Notes under the pieces: generated by a model
The model's database searches: none
Seen by the model: the letters and a program-made list of their open reading frames with translations, nothing else
What the model was told of the DNA's origin: nothing
In this document: one piece after another, positions 1 to 7,233 of the stretch
Layout: each line of letters starts with the position of its first letter
Position numbering within the stretch: position 1 is the first letter of the stretch
From: CAYMSF01 sp964542255
Lineage (GTDB): Bacteria > Verrucomicrobiota > Lentisphaeria > Victivallales > Victivallaceae
Direction of reading: 5' to 3'
Length of the DNA: 13,924 nucleotides
Assembly (NCBI GenBank): GCA_964542255.1
Contig: CAZITV010000047.1
Span: 1-13,924 of the forward strand
Made by a program: the position numbers and the translations under genes

Positions 1-81
1 TTTGAAATCTCTGAAGATTTGCCCGGAAACTGGCGGGAATGCATACCTGTCGTTCTTGATGTGCTGAACAAATTTATTTAA
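1..81 (+). CDS. C-terminal end of an unidentified protein (partial)
   Basis: Frame 1 is open from the first base to a TAA at 79-81, giving 26 residues that end in DVLNKFI. The codon use looks like that of a real gene and the stop is followed by a normal intergenic spacer with a ribosome binding site for the next gene, so this is most likely the tail of a gene that begins outside the window. The fragment is too short to assign to a family, and I do not recognise it. Confidence 0.45.
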   Translation, partial: FEISEDLPGNWRECIPVVLDVLNKFI

Positions 82-131
82 TACCTAGATGCGGTAAATG
101 TCAACTGAACAGCATTTAAAAGGAGCTTTCA

Positions 132-341
132 GTGAATAAAATTAACTTTGACGATTTACGCCAGATTCATCTGGACTTTCACACCCCGGCTTTCGTGAAA
201 GTAGGCGAGAAATTCGATGCCGTGGAAATGTTCGACCGATACGGATTCAGAGCTATCCCGGTCGTTGATGACAACAAACGCATCGTCGGCGTGCTGCAAT
301 ACAAAGACACCATTAAGCTGCAGCAGCGCGGCATCGAATAA
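132..341 (+). CDS. Small protein with a single CBS motif
   Basis: A 69-residue protein. Residues about 20-62 match one CBS motif: a segment for the helix VEMFDRYGFRAIPVVDD, then the strand RIVGVLQYKDT. CBS motifs usually occur as pairs that bind adenosyl ligands inside larger proteins such as MgtE magnesium transporters, CorC or IMP dehydrogenase; lone motifs can dimerise. The GTG start at 132 is preceded by AAAGGAG at 118-124 with seven bases between, and an in-frame TAA at 117-119 rules out an upstream extension, so the short length is not a start-choice artefact. The stop at 339-341 lies exactly where sequence homologous to a different family starts in another frame (341-655). The gene may therefore be complete, or a larger gene cut off by a rearrangement. 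Substrate or partner cannot be told. Confidence 0.5.
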   Translation: MNKINFDDLRQIHLDFHTPAFVKVGEKFDAVEMFDRYGFRAIPVVDDNKRIVGVLQYKDTIKLQQRGIE

Positions 342-655
342 TTACCAGCGCGTTCTTTATTGGAATGTGCGTAACAGTCATCGAAAGCGCTTGCACTACC
401 CAAGTCTATATCACTACTTTGGGGGTAATTTCAAAATATGGCAATCTGACCATTAAAGTCATCTCATACTTGGCATTGTACAATCTGATGTGCATTGTTC
501 CGTTGATCACAGTATTTGCTTTCGCCTATTGCGGCGTAACCACGAATACCTTCATCTTCATCCGCTGGACAAAAAATGATTTAGTGGCCGGCAAAGTGCT
601 AATGAGTATGCTATTCATCGCACTGGCAATCTTATTGATATTCGTCATCAAATAA
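341..655 (+). pseudogene. C-terminal half of a CcdA/DsbD-type membrane protein, truncated
   Basis: Frame 2 is open from 317 to the TAA at 653-655. From about 341 it encodes a highly hydrophobic sequence with the hallmarks of the C-terminal half of the cytochrome c biogenesis/DsbD transmembrane family: a first helix with SACTTQVYITT (the redox-active cysteine region, usually written CTGQVYLPT in relatives), a helix with YLALYNLMCIVPL, a spacer containing FIRWTKND, and a last helix of Ile/Leu/Ala. Relatives carry about three more helices and often a periplasmic thioredoxin-like part ahead of this; none of it is present. The first in-frame ATG is at 365, inside the first helix, with no convincing ribosome binding site. 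I infer a remnant or an assembly junction; a small expressed membrane protein starting at 365 is the alternative. Confidence 0.5.
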
Positions 656-814
656 TCATCAATATTGGTATGCTGAATGCATTTCTGTATGGCGCAATAA
701 ATAAATAGATGGTATCGTCTGAGTTTTGCCAGCGGAGCTGTGGATTACGATTTGTAAATAAAGTAAAGTGCTTTATGGTATGTTCTTTTGTGAGAATCTA
801 TGGTGGTACCTGAA

Positions 815-842
815 TTGATGCGATGTGTGCTGCCGATAATAT
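815..842 (+). promoter_or_regulatory. Possible promoter for the RNA methyltransferase operon
   Basis: TTGATG at 815-820 and TAATAT at 837-842 are separated by 16 bases. They sit just ahead of the ATG at 858, so the leader would be only about ten bases. Weak -35 and short spacing make this a tentative call; the rest of 656-857 shows no other clear signal. Confidence 0.25.
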
Positions 843-857
843 TGTGGGATTACACTT

Positions 858-1667
858 ATGGATACTATCAAAATTACCAGTGCGCAAAATCCCGGCATTA
901 AGCACGTGTGCCGATTACGTGACCGGAAGGACCGCGAACTTGAACAATTGACGATACTAGAGGGGTACCGCGAATTAACCCGCGGGCTTGAATACGGCAT
1001 GGACATCGTGGAGTGCTATTTCGCACCGGCGCTATTTCTCGGTGAAAATGAGTTTGCGTTGCTGGATAAGTTGGTGCACTGCGGCACTATAGTCGCAGAA
1101 ACCACGCCGCAGTTGCTGGAAAAAATGGCATACCGTGAACGTCCGGAAGGTCTCATCGCGGTAGCGCGAATGAAAAAACATTTTCTGCATGACCTCCCGG
1201 TACGTAAAAATGGACTTTATTTGATTGCGGAAGCAGTCGAGAAGCCTGGCAATCTTGGCTCAATTTTGCGTTCGGCCGATGCCGCCGGAGTTGATGGTTT
1301 AATCATCTGCAATAAATGTACGGATATTTATAATCCGAACGTTATTCGTGCCAGCACCGGGGCACTATTTTGTGTGCCTCTGGCGGAAGCAACTACCGCT
1401 GAGACTATTGCATGGTTGAAGGAAAACAGCATCCTGACTCTCGCTGCTACCCCGCACACTGATAAAGTTTATACCGAGATAGATATGACTTGCGGCATCG
1501 CGATTGTCGTTGGCACGGAACAGCACGGGCTTTCTGAACAGTGGTTGAATACGGCGGACATCAATATCCGCATTCCGATGCTGGGTAAAATTGATTCGCT
1601 GAATGTTGCAACGGCAGCGACGATTTTACTCTATGAGGCAGCGCGGCAACGCGGCTGGCGGCGTTAA
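858..1667 (+). CDS. SpoU/TrmH-family RNA 2'-O-methyltransferase
   Basis: A 269-residue SPOUT-fold enzyme expected to transfer a methyl group from S-adenosylmethionine to a ribose 2'-OH in tRNA or rRNA. All three family motifs are visible: motif 1 around residues 128-144 (EKPGNLGSILRSADAAG, with conserved N132 and catalytic-type R138), motif 2 at 217-226 (VVGTEQHGLS), and motif 3 at 239-262 (IPMLGKIDSLNVATAATI and onward), which forms the knotted SAM site. Residues about 5-105 match the usual N-terminal substrate-binding part, starting with the typical ITSAQNPGIKHV. Length is normal for the TrmH/RlmB/TsnR group, but the sequence does not tell which RNA position is modified. It is the first gene of a plus-strand run and is followed after 36 bases by a SAM methyltransferase. 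Confidence 0.9.
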   Translation: MDTIKITSAQNPGIKHVCRLRDRKDRELEQLTILEGYRELTRGLEYGMDIVECYFAPALFLGENEFALLDKLVHCGTIVAETTPQLLEKMAYRERPEGLIAVARMKKHFLHDLPVRKNGLYLIAEAVEKPGNLGSILRSADAAGVDGLIICNKCTDIYNPNVIRASTGALFCVPLAEATTAETIAWLKENSILTLAATPHTDKVYTEIDMTCGIAIVVGTEQHGLSEQWLNTADINIRIPMLGKIDSLNVATAATILLYEAARQRGWRR

Positions 1668-1703
1668 ATTAGATGATAATAATATACTGCCATTGAGAAA
1701 AAT

Positions 1704-2468
1704 ATGGACTTATCTGAAAATCACGGTAAATTCTTTAATTATCAGCATGTTCATCCATGGGAAATCGCCCGCTGCAATTTTGTATTGCGTAAATTTATGC
1801 AATATTTACCAGGTGGCGGCAACGTCTTGGATATTGGCTGCGGCAACGGTTATATCGCATCAGGATTATGCTGCCTGCCGGAAACCAGAGTCGCTGGCGT
1901 TGATAGCGCGTTCACTCCGGAAAAACTTCGTGAATTACGGCATATCGCACCGCGCGGTATCAGTTTGCATCGCCAAATCGCTGATATTCCCTCTGGTAAT
2001 TTTAATGCGGTGTTGCTGCTGGATGTATTAGAGCATATCAGCGCTGATAGCGAAATGTTATGCCAGCTATGTGCCGAGCCAATAATTGCATCTGATGCAA
2101 TTTATTTTATCACAGTTCCTGCATTTTCCTGGTTGTTTACCGGGCATGACCGGAATCTTGGTCATTGCCGCCGTTACAACAGCGGCGGTTTGACCGCATT
2201 AGCAAAATCGGCGAATTTGGATATTTTGGAATCGGGATATTTTTTTACTTCACTGCTTGTGCCGGTAGCGTTACGCAAACTGGCCGAACTCTGTGGATGC
2301 ATGTGGTTTGAACATGGTGAAATAGGGCAGTGGAAACATTCTACGCAGATTACTAATTTAATTGCATTATTACTCAAAGCTGATACTTTATTTAGTCAGA
2401 TTGCAAATTCAGCCAACATTAAAATACCGGGGTTGTCATGTTACTTGATATGCCGAAAACCGCGATAG
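1704..2468 (+). CDS. Class I SAM-dependent methyltransferase
   Basis: A 254-residue Rossmann-fold methyltransferase. Motif I is at residues 41-52 (VLDIGCGNGYIA), the acidic residue ending strand 2 is in AGVDSA (about D67), and the post-motif LLLDVLEHI spans about 104-112. A later segment, FTGHDRNLGHCRRYN (about 145-159), is typical of a subfamily often found beside dolichyl-phosphate-mannose-synthase-like glycosyltransferases. That fits here: the next gene is such a glycosyltransferase and starts inside this one (overlap 2438-2468), indicating translational coupling. The substrate is unknown; a lipid-linked or surface glycan intermediate is a reasonable inference from context only. The spacer before the ATG offers only a weak ribosome binding site. 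Confidence 0.85.
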   Translation: MDLSENHGKFFNYQHVHPWEIARCNFVLRKFMQYLPGGGNVLDIGCGNGYIASGLCCLPETRVAGVDSAFTPEKLRELRHIAPRGISLHRQIADIPSGNFNAVLLLDVLEHISADSEMLCQLCAEPIIASDAIYFITVPAFSWLFTGHDRNLGHCRRYNSGGLTALAKSANLDILESGYFFTSLLVPVALRKLAELCGCMWFEHGEIGQWKHSTQITNLIALLLKADTLFSQIANSANIKIPGLSCYLICRKPR

Positions 2469-3172
2469 TTGTTCCGTGCTACAATGAGGCTGCCCGATTG
2501 AATTTGGAGCAGTTTGCTGCCGCGCTGTCAACATATCCGTGGATTTATTTATATTTTGTCGATGACGGCAGTTCCGATAACACATTTAACCTGCTGCAGC
2601 AATTCACTGAGTCTAATCCGGAACGTATTAAATTATTGAAACTGGCGAAAAATAGCGGTAAAGCTGCCGCAGTGCGTCACGGCATGCTTGCCGGTGTTGC
2701 GGATGGTCATGCTCTGGCAGGGTTTTGGGACGCTGATTTAGCTACGCCGTTTTCAGAACTGGGAAGATTTATCCGTTGTTTTGCCGACAGCAACATTCAA
2801 ATGGTAATGGGGTGCAGATTCCGTCGTCTTGGTTCTAATATCAAGCGTAAACAGTCGCGCCATTATTTAGGACGAGTTTTTGCTACAGTTGCCAGTATTA
2901 TGCTGCAGTTACCGGTTTATGATACCCAGTGCGGAGCTAAGATTATTCGTGCTACTACCGCGGTAAAGCTCTTTAGTCGGCCATTCATATCAGACTGGCT
3001 TTTTGATGTGGAAGTACTAAAACGGATGAAAGATAATATAGGCGCTGAAGCCTGTGAGAGAGAAATTATGGAACTGCCCCTTAACTCATGGGATGATGTC
3101 GGTGGTTCTAAGTTAAGTGTTGGCAAAATGCTGCTGGCCCCATTGATTTTAATAAAAATTTTTCTGCGTTGA
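2438..3172 (+). CDS. Family 2 glycosyltransferase, dolichyl-phosphate-sugar synthase type
   Basis: A 244-residue GT-A glycosyltransferase expected to move a sugar from a nucleotide donor to a polyprenyl phosphate at the inner membrane. Visible landmarks are VVPCYNEAARL (11-21), VDDGSSDNT (41-49) for the nucleotide site, NSGKAAAVRHGM (72-83), and the metal-binding DAD at 98-100. Then come GCRFRR, the amphipathic SRHYLGRVFAT stretch, YDTQCGAK (161-168) and SDWLFDVEVLKR. This order matches the Alg5/DPM1-like branch. There is no membrane-anchor domain beyond a hydrophobic C-terminal tail (about 231-243). The ATG at 2438 has GGGG five bases upstream; an ATG at 2450 would give the equally plausible start MPKTAIVVP. 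The overlap with the preceding methyltransferase suggests a joint pathway. Confidence 0.88.
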   Translation: MLLDMPKTAIVVPCYNEAARLNLEQFAAALSTYPWIYLYFVDDGSSDNTFNLLQQFTESNPERIKLLKLAKNSGKAAAVRHGMLAGVADGHALAGFWDADLATPFSELGRFIRCFADSNIQMVMGCRFRRLGSNIKRKQSRHYLGRVFATVASIMLQLPVYDTQCGAKIIRATTAVKLFSRPFISDWLFDVEVLKRMKDNIGAEACEREIMELPLNSWDDVGGSKLSVGKMLLAPLILIKIFLR

Positions 3173-3198
3173 AAATTACAGAATGAATAGGTAAAACG

Positions 3199-3543
3199 AT
3201 GGTCTTAAAAGAATTTGGATTAGATATTGAAGTTAAATATGAAGTGGCGATAATTGATAATCCAAAAGCAGCGCTCATAACGCCAGTGATGCTTATCAAC
3301 GCGGTGAAAAGAAACATTATTATCGCCAGAATGGAAGTTGACGGTCATGAGTTGACCCCATGTACCAAAATAGTCGCTGAACCAGGCACGTCAGCAGTGT
3401 CACTGCGGTCAGTCAAAATCATAAATCCGTTGCCGGGTCAAAAAGAGAGCAACATTAATAGTTACCGTATGACAATGGAAATTTCGCCGGTTACCAACGT
3501 GTTTGAGCGTTTTGAGCAAAATCTCAGCATTATTATTGAATAA
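3199..3543 (+). CDS. Conserved-looking hypothetical protein, 114 aa
   Basis: I do not recognise this family. The protein is soluble, without signal peptide or membrane segment, and has alternating hydrophobic residues throughout (for example VKYEVAIIDN, NIIIARMEVD, SIIIE), which suggests a mainly beta fold. It starts 26 bases after the glycosyltransferase, with a weak AGGTAAAA ahead of the ATG, so it is probably the last gene of the 858-3543 operon. Its stop codon lies inside the 3' end of the convergent protease gene, overlapping by 11 bases. The coding call rests on the open frame and operon position only. Confidence 0.6.
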   Translation: MVLKEFGLDIEVKYEVAIIDNPKAALITPVMLINAVKRNIIIARMEVDGHELTPCTKIVAEPGTSAVSLRSVKIINPLPGQKESNINSYRMTMEISPVTNVFERFEQNLSIIIE

Positions 3544-5035
3544 GTGGACCTAACTGCGGTAATTTAGGCAGGGGTGTTACACACAAGTCAGCGCTTCTAT
3601 CGGATGGAATCCGGTAGCGTTCCAAAACTTCTGCTGAAGCCAGCCGTGCGGCTTTAATGTCCATTACAATCTTGTCTTTATTATGCAAATCAAGTTCGAT
3701 GAACCCATCTGACATTTTTTCAATAACTGCAATAAAATGTTTTAGGTTTTTGGGCTTTACACCGTTTATGGCAATAATTTCTTGCGGTGCGATATTATCC
3801 TGGTAGCCAATATTGATCTTGTCTGCCAGTACGGATGAAACCAGTACTACCTCATCCTGAACCGCGGTAATCTCTCCCTCAGCCATCAAATTAATCAATT
3901 CACGCGGACTTTTTGTCCAATCTCCCCAGCGGTCCAGGTAGTTGGTCGTCAGAGGAACTATTACCAGTCCTCCAAGAATGAAATATGACGGCAGTTTGTC
4001 AAATGTGCGCGGCGGCACCAGTTGCAGTTCATGTTGCAAAATATAATCCAGTTCAATAATGTTTTTATTTCTCAATACAGTAAAACGGCAGTTGTCCCCG
4101 GGAAACTTCTCCCATATTAAGCTGCCAAAATGCAGTACTTCCTGCTGTCTGTAAGGTACTGTGCCATCATTAGCAACATTTATACCGTTTATTGCCATTA
4201 CTACATCATTTACCTTGAAGATGTTTTTTTGCTTAATCATTGGTGCCAAGTGGGTAATCATGATGCCGGACTGCTGCGTGCTCATCCCAAGCCATTTTCG
4301 CATATCCGGATTCTCCAGCGCCATCGATTCAAACGGACAGTCAGGGAAACCGTCAAATTTTCCGTCTTCAACGTCTTTTAAAAAATGGTTGACTACCAGC
4401 AATGGAATGATATAGCCGATACTTTGTGCATTCATCATTCCCTGGAACGCTACTCCAACCACTTTATTACTTGAATCTACAACCGGGCCGCCGCTATTAC
4501 CAGGGTTGATGGCTGCATCGACTTGTATCGCCAGCAGCGGCCGACCGCTATGACTGTATATTACTGGCTCTATTCTTGACACAACTCCTTCAGTGATAGA
4601 TATGTTGTCACCGCCCGTAGGATAGCCGATAGCTGCCACTTTGTTTTGTATCCGCGGCATCTCGCCAAACTCCATCGGTGGCAGTCCAGTGAAAAAATCC
4701 GGATCATTAACCTGCAAAATAGCCAAATCACAATCATGTCCAGCGTATTCTACTTTAGCCTCATACCGCTTGGGGTCACCCTGTTTGCGCACCATTACAA
4801 AGGTTTGATTAGCGACATTGTGTGCATTGGTGAGAATGCGGTTGCCTTTAATGATGAATCCTGAACCTGAAGAGGATATTTGACCAAGATTTTGCCATGG
4901 CTGATAATAATCAGGCGGGCTGTGAACAGTGAAAATTTTGACAACTGAACTCATTTCCCGTGCTGCTACAAAGTCACTGGCGGCGATATTGCAGTAGAGT
5001 GAAAAAAGAGCAAAAAGCATTAAGCAACTACGCAT
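3533..5035 (-). CDS. Exported Deg/HtrA-family serine protease, DEGP9-like
   Basis: A 500-residue trypsin-like protease. A signal peptide occupies about residues 1-19 (MRSC, hydrophobic stretch, AAS), so it should act in the periplasm. The catalytic triad is complete: H72 in NAHNV, D103 in CDLAIL, S181 in NPGNSGGP. A PDZ-type domain follows (about 250-330, containing VNDVVMAINGINV), and a second PDZ-like part (about 345-475) contains YFILGGLVIVPLTTNYL, a signature I associate with plant DEGP9-type proteases and their bacterial relatives rather than with E. coli DegP. These enzymes degrade or process misfolded or specific proteins. GGGAG lies shortly before the ATG. It is the second gene of a minus-strand pair, 59 bases after the SH3b protein, so the two are probably co-transcribed and may act together in the envelope. 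Confidence 0.9.
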   Translation of the reverse strand: MRSCLMLFALFSLYCNIAASDFVAAREMSSVVKIFTVHSPPDYYQPWQNLGQISSSGSGFIIKGNRILTNAHNVANQTFVMVRKQGDPKRYEAKVEYAGHDCDLAILQVNDPDFFTGLPPMEFGEMPRIQNKVAAIGYPTGGDNISITEGVVSRIEPVIYSHSGRPLLAIQVDAAINPGNSGGPVVDSSNKVVGVAFQGMMNAQSIGYIIPLLVVNHFLKDVEDGKFDGFPDCPFESMALENPDMRKWLGMSTQQSGIMITHLAPMIKQKNIFKVNDVVMAINGINVANDGTVPYRQQEVLHFGSLIWEKFPGDNCRFTVLRNKNIIELDYILQHELQLVPPRTFDKLPSYFILGGLVIVPLTTNYLDRWGDWTKSPRELINLMAEGEITAVQDEVVLVSSVLADKINIGYQDNIAPQEIIAINGVKPKNLKHFIAVIEKMSDGFIELDLHNKDKIVMDIKAARLASAEVLERYRIPSDRSADLCVTPLPKLPQLGPLIQ

Positions 5036-5094
5036 GGTACTCCCTGATATATTTAAAATTTGGCAATGAAGGCTGCGGTAAATAGAGCAATTGT

Positions 5095-6018
5095 TTATTG
5101 AGTGATGGCGGGTGATATTTTTTCAACATCCAGCACAGGGGTTTTCCAGCCGCGCACCATCCGCAGTTTACCTTTTATTTTGACCTGTTTTTCATTCCAC
5201 GGATCAAGTCCGCCTTTGGCGCTGTGAAGATAACAATATAACACTGCTTTAGTGTTTATGATTTTGTATAAAGCATGGCTTACGTAAGGCGTGGTTTGAT
5301 TTTTTATTGAGGCAACAACGCCCTCAACATTAACCTCTTTGTCCATTCCCATAACGAATGGCAGCGACGAGCTTTCCTTATTTTTTGCTGTCTTGGCTGT
5401 TTTGCTGTCTTTATTGTCTTGAATATCTTTTTTCTCTTTTGTGTCTTTCGTTTCTTTTACATCTTTAGTGTCATTGGCTGCGCTTTTTTTGTCCTTGGCA
5501 GTTGATGCAGGTGAAGTCGTTTCGTTATCTTTAGGCTGAACATTCTCGCCTGCTACAAGAATATTTTCACAGCTGATCCAGCCGGTCATGGTCGAAGGCG
5601 GTGCCACCTTTAGCCAATCAGCCTTGCTTTTATCTTGGATAGTCAGCTCTGTTCCAGCCGGAATAGCCATCCCGTAATCTTCGTGTGAAATACTGGGACC
5701 GGAACGGAGTTTTGCTTCGCTGATAGTTTTATTATCTTTTACCAGCGCAGCCGCAATCCAAGTTGAAGCGCTTGCCGGCAGGACTATTTCGTACCAATCT
5801 TTATTTTTTTTGACAATAGCCACTTCATCGCCACGTTTTAATTTGGCCACAGCTGTATATTTTAAGCCGGGTTTTACCCTGACATTGAGCACGTTTGCTT
5901 TTACTGTTCCTTTGATCGCCTGTTGTTCTGGCGGAGTTGTTTTAGCTCCATCCGCATCTTGACCATTAATTGTGACAAATAACATCGACATCGCGAAAAT
6001 TAATAAATACTTTTTCAT
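5095..6018 (-). CDS. Exported protein with two SH3b repeats and a Lys/Asp-rich linker
   Basis: A 307-residue protein with an N-terminal signal peptide (MKKYLLIFAMSMLFVTINGQ, cleavage likely near 19-20). Two bacterial SH3 domains follow: residues about 36-93 (VLNVRVKPGLKYTAVAKLKRGD, DWYEIVLP, TWIAAALV) and about 97-155 (AKLRSGPSISHEDYG, IPAGTEL, DWLKVAPP, GWISCENI). SH3b domains commonly bind peptidoglycan or mediate protein contacts. Residues about 160-217 form a charged, probably disordered linker with repeated KD/TKD/KEK units. The C-terminal part, about 225-303, alternates hydrophobic residues (VNVEGVVASI, KQVKIKGKLRMV, TPVLDVEKI), suggesting an OB-like beta domain; that is inference. No catalytic domain is visible. 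It precedes a Deg protease by 59 bases. AGGAAG lies upstream of the ATG. Confidence 0.8.
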   Translation of the reverse strand: MKKYLLIFAMSMLFVTINGQDADGAKTTPPEQQAIKGTVKANVLNVRVKPGLKYTAVAKLKRGDEVAIVKKNKDWYEIVLPASASTWIAAALVKDNKTISEAKLRSGPSISHEDYGMAIPAGTELTIQDKSKADWLKVAPPSTMTGWISCENILVAGENVQPKDNETTSPASTAKDKKSAANDTKDVKETKDTKEKKDIQDNKDSKTAKTAKNKESSSLPFVMGMDKEVNVEGVVASIKNQTTPYVSHALYKIINTKAVLYCYLHSAKGGLDPWNEKQVKIKGKLRMVRGWKTPVLDVEKISPAITQ

Positions 6019-6137
6019 ACTGCCATACTTCCTAAATTTTAACTGCTATGCGGTGAATTATGATTGCATAATGCCACTACTGTTATTAAGTTAATAGTAA
6101 AGTCACAAAAAACAATGGAACCTATTAAAATATATTT

Positions 6138-7085
6138 ATGAAAACTGACGCAATTAATGGTTTTTTACAATATCTTGAACATGAACGCCAAGCCAGCGCC
6201 CACACTACCGCTGGTTACAAGCAGGATGTCGCGCAATTTGCCGCAGTTCTTTACCCGGAACAGTCAGAATTTGCGGAATGGCATCGTGTTGATGTTTTTA
6301 CCGCCAGAAAATATGTTATTGAGCTGCAAAAAATTGGACTATCTAAAACTTCAGTATTGCGTAAAGTTTCAGCAATGCGTTCATTCTTTCGTTTTATGGT
6401 AAGAGAAAATATTGTAGAAAAAAACCCGTTTTCTGGCTTAAACTCACCACGCAAAGAACGTAATTTGCCCAAAGTAATGTCTGTGGATGAAATATCGCGC
6501 CTAGTCGAAGCTCCAAATAAATATTGGCAGGATGCTAATGCCAATGAAACTTCTGCCGATGAGGACTCAGGATTGTTTGCCGCCGCCAGAGATACCGCTA
6601 TAATCGAGTTGATTTACAGCGGCGGACTACGGATTAGTGAAGCCATTGGATTGAATTTTGCCGATTTAGATTTGCTCGGCGATGTCGCTAAGGTTCGTGG
6701 CAAAGGAAAAAAAGAACGACTTTGTCCGCTTGGCAGTCTGGCCGTAAAAGCTATCCGGCGTTTTTTACCGCTGCGCCGCTTGCGTTCTAGCGATGAACGC
6801 GGTAACGCTCCGGTTTTTGTCAACAAGCATGGCACCAGACTGACGCCGCGCTCATTTCAGCGTAATTTAAAGTTTTATTTAGAAAACGCCGGGCTGTCGG
6901 CAGGTTTGACTCCGCATAAACTGCGCCATTCGTTTGCCACCCACTTACTTGATGCAGGTGCCGACCTGCGCAGTGTCCAGGAGATGCTTGGTCACGAAAA
7001 TTTAAGCACTACTCAGATTTATACTCATGTCAGCGCAGAAAGGCTTAAAACCGCCTACCGCAAAGCCCATCCCCGCGCAAAATAA
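6138..7085 (+). CDS. Tyrosine recombinase, XerC/XerD type
   Basis: A 315-residue site-specific recombinase of the size and layout of XerC/XerD, which resolve chromosome dimers at dif. The N-terminal SAM-like DNA-binding domain spans about 3-90 (FLQYLEHERQASAHT, SAMRSFFRFMV). The catalytic domain carries the full set of residues: R165 (SGGLRISEA), K189 (RGKGKKER), H260 and R263 (PHKLRHSFATHLLD), H286 (LGHENLST) and nucleophile Y295 (TQIYTH). There is a slightly longer acidic insertion at about 132-145 (QDANANETSADEDSG). C or D cannot be decided with certainty. Nothing around it looks phage-like, so I read it as the housekeeping recombinase rather than an integrase. The ribosome binding site is weak. 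Confidence 0.9.
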   Translation: MKTDAINGFLQYLEHERQASAHTTAGYKQDVAQFAAVLYPEQSEFAEWHRVDVFTARKYVIELQKIGLSKTSVLRKVSAMRSFFRFMVRENIVEKNPFSGLNSPRKERNLPKVMSVDEISRLVEAPNKYWQDANANETSADEDSGLFAAARDTAIIELIYSGGLRISEAIGLNFADLDLLGDVAKVRGKGKKERLCPLGSLAVKAIRRFLPLRRLRSSDERGNAPVFVNKHGTRLTPRSFQRNLKFYLENAGLSAGLTPHKLRHSFATHLLDAGADLRSVQEMLGHENLSTTQIYTHVSAERLKTAYRKAHPRAK

Positions 7086-7233
7086 TCTGTTTGTGGGTCG
7101 ATGATACAGTGCTTGCCAGTCAAAACTCAAAAATCGTTGCCTGCGTTTAGAACGCTATTCAGATTAACCACAAATAGACTAAATTGCCTGTCACTGCGTT
7201 TATTAGTAGATTGTGCGTCTAGGCGTAGTAAAG

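Noticed and set aside
764..775. TAAAG/CTTTA inverted repeat upstream of the RNA methyltransferase
   Set aside because: Five AT-rich pairs with a two-base loop; too weak for a terminator or a clear operator.
1603..2031. 142-codon open frame on the plus strand
   Set aside because: Overlaps the end of the RNA methyltransferase and the motif I region of the SAM methyltransferase in another frame; both of those have clear family motifs.
4130..4415. Two antisense open frames inside the protease gene
   Set aside because: They lie fully opposite a well-supported coding region and show no family features.
6138..7085. Recombinase as a phage or island integrase
   Set aside because: Length, domain layout and motifs fit XerC/XerD, and no tRNA, attachment repeats or phage genes are nearby. 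I also found no recognisable dif-like site in the window.
7086..7233. Bidirectional terminator between the recombinase and gltA
   Set aside because: Only a short GCGTT/AACGC stem (near 7144-7156) without a T run on either strand is visible.
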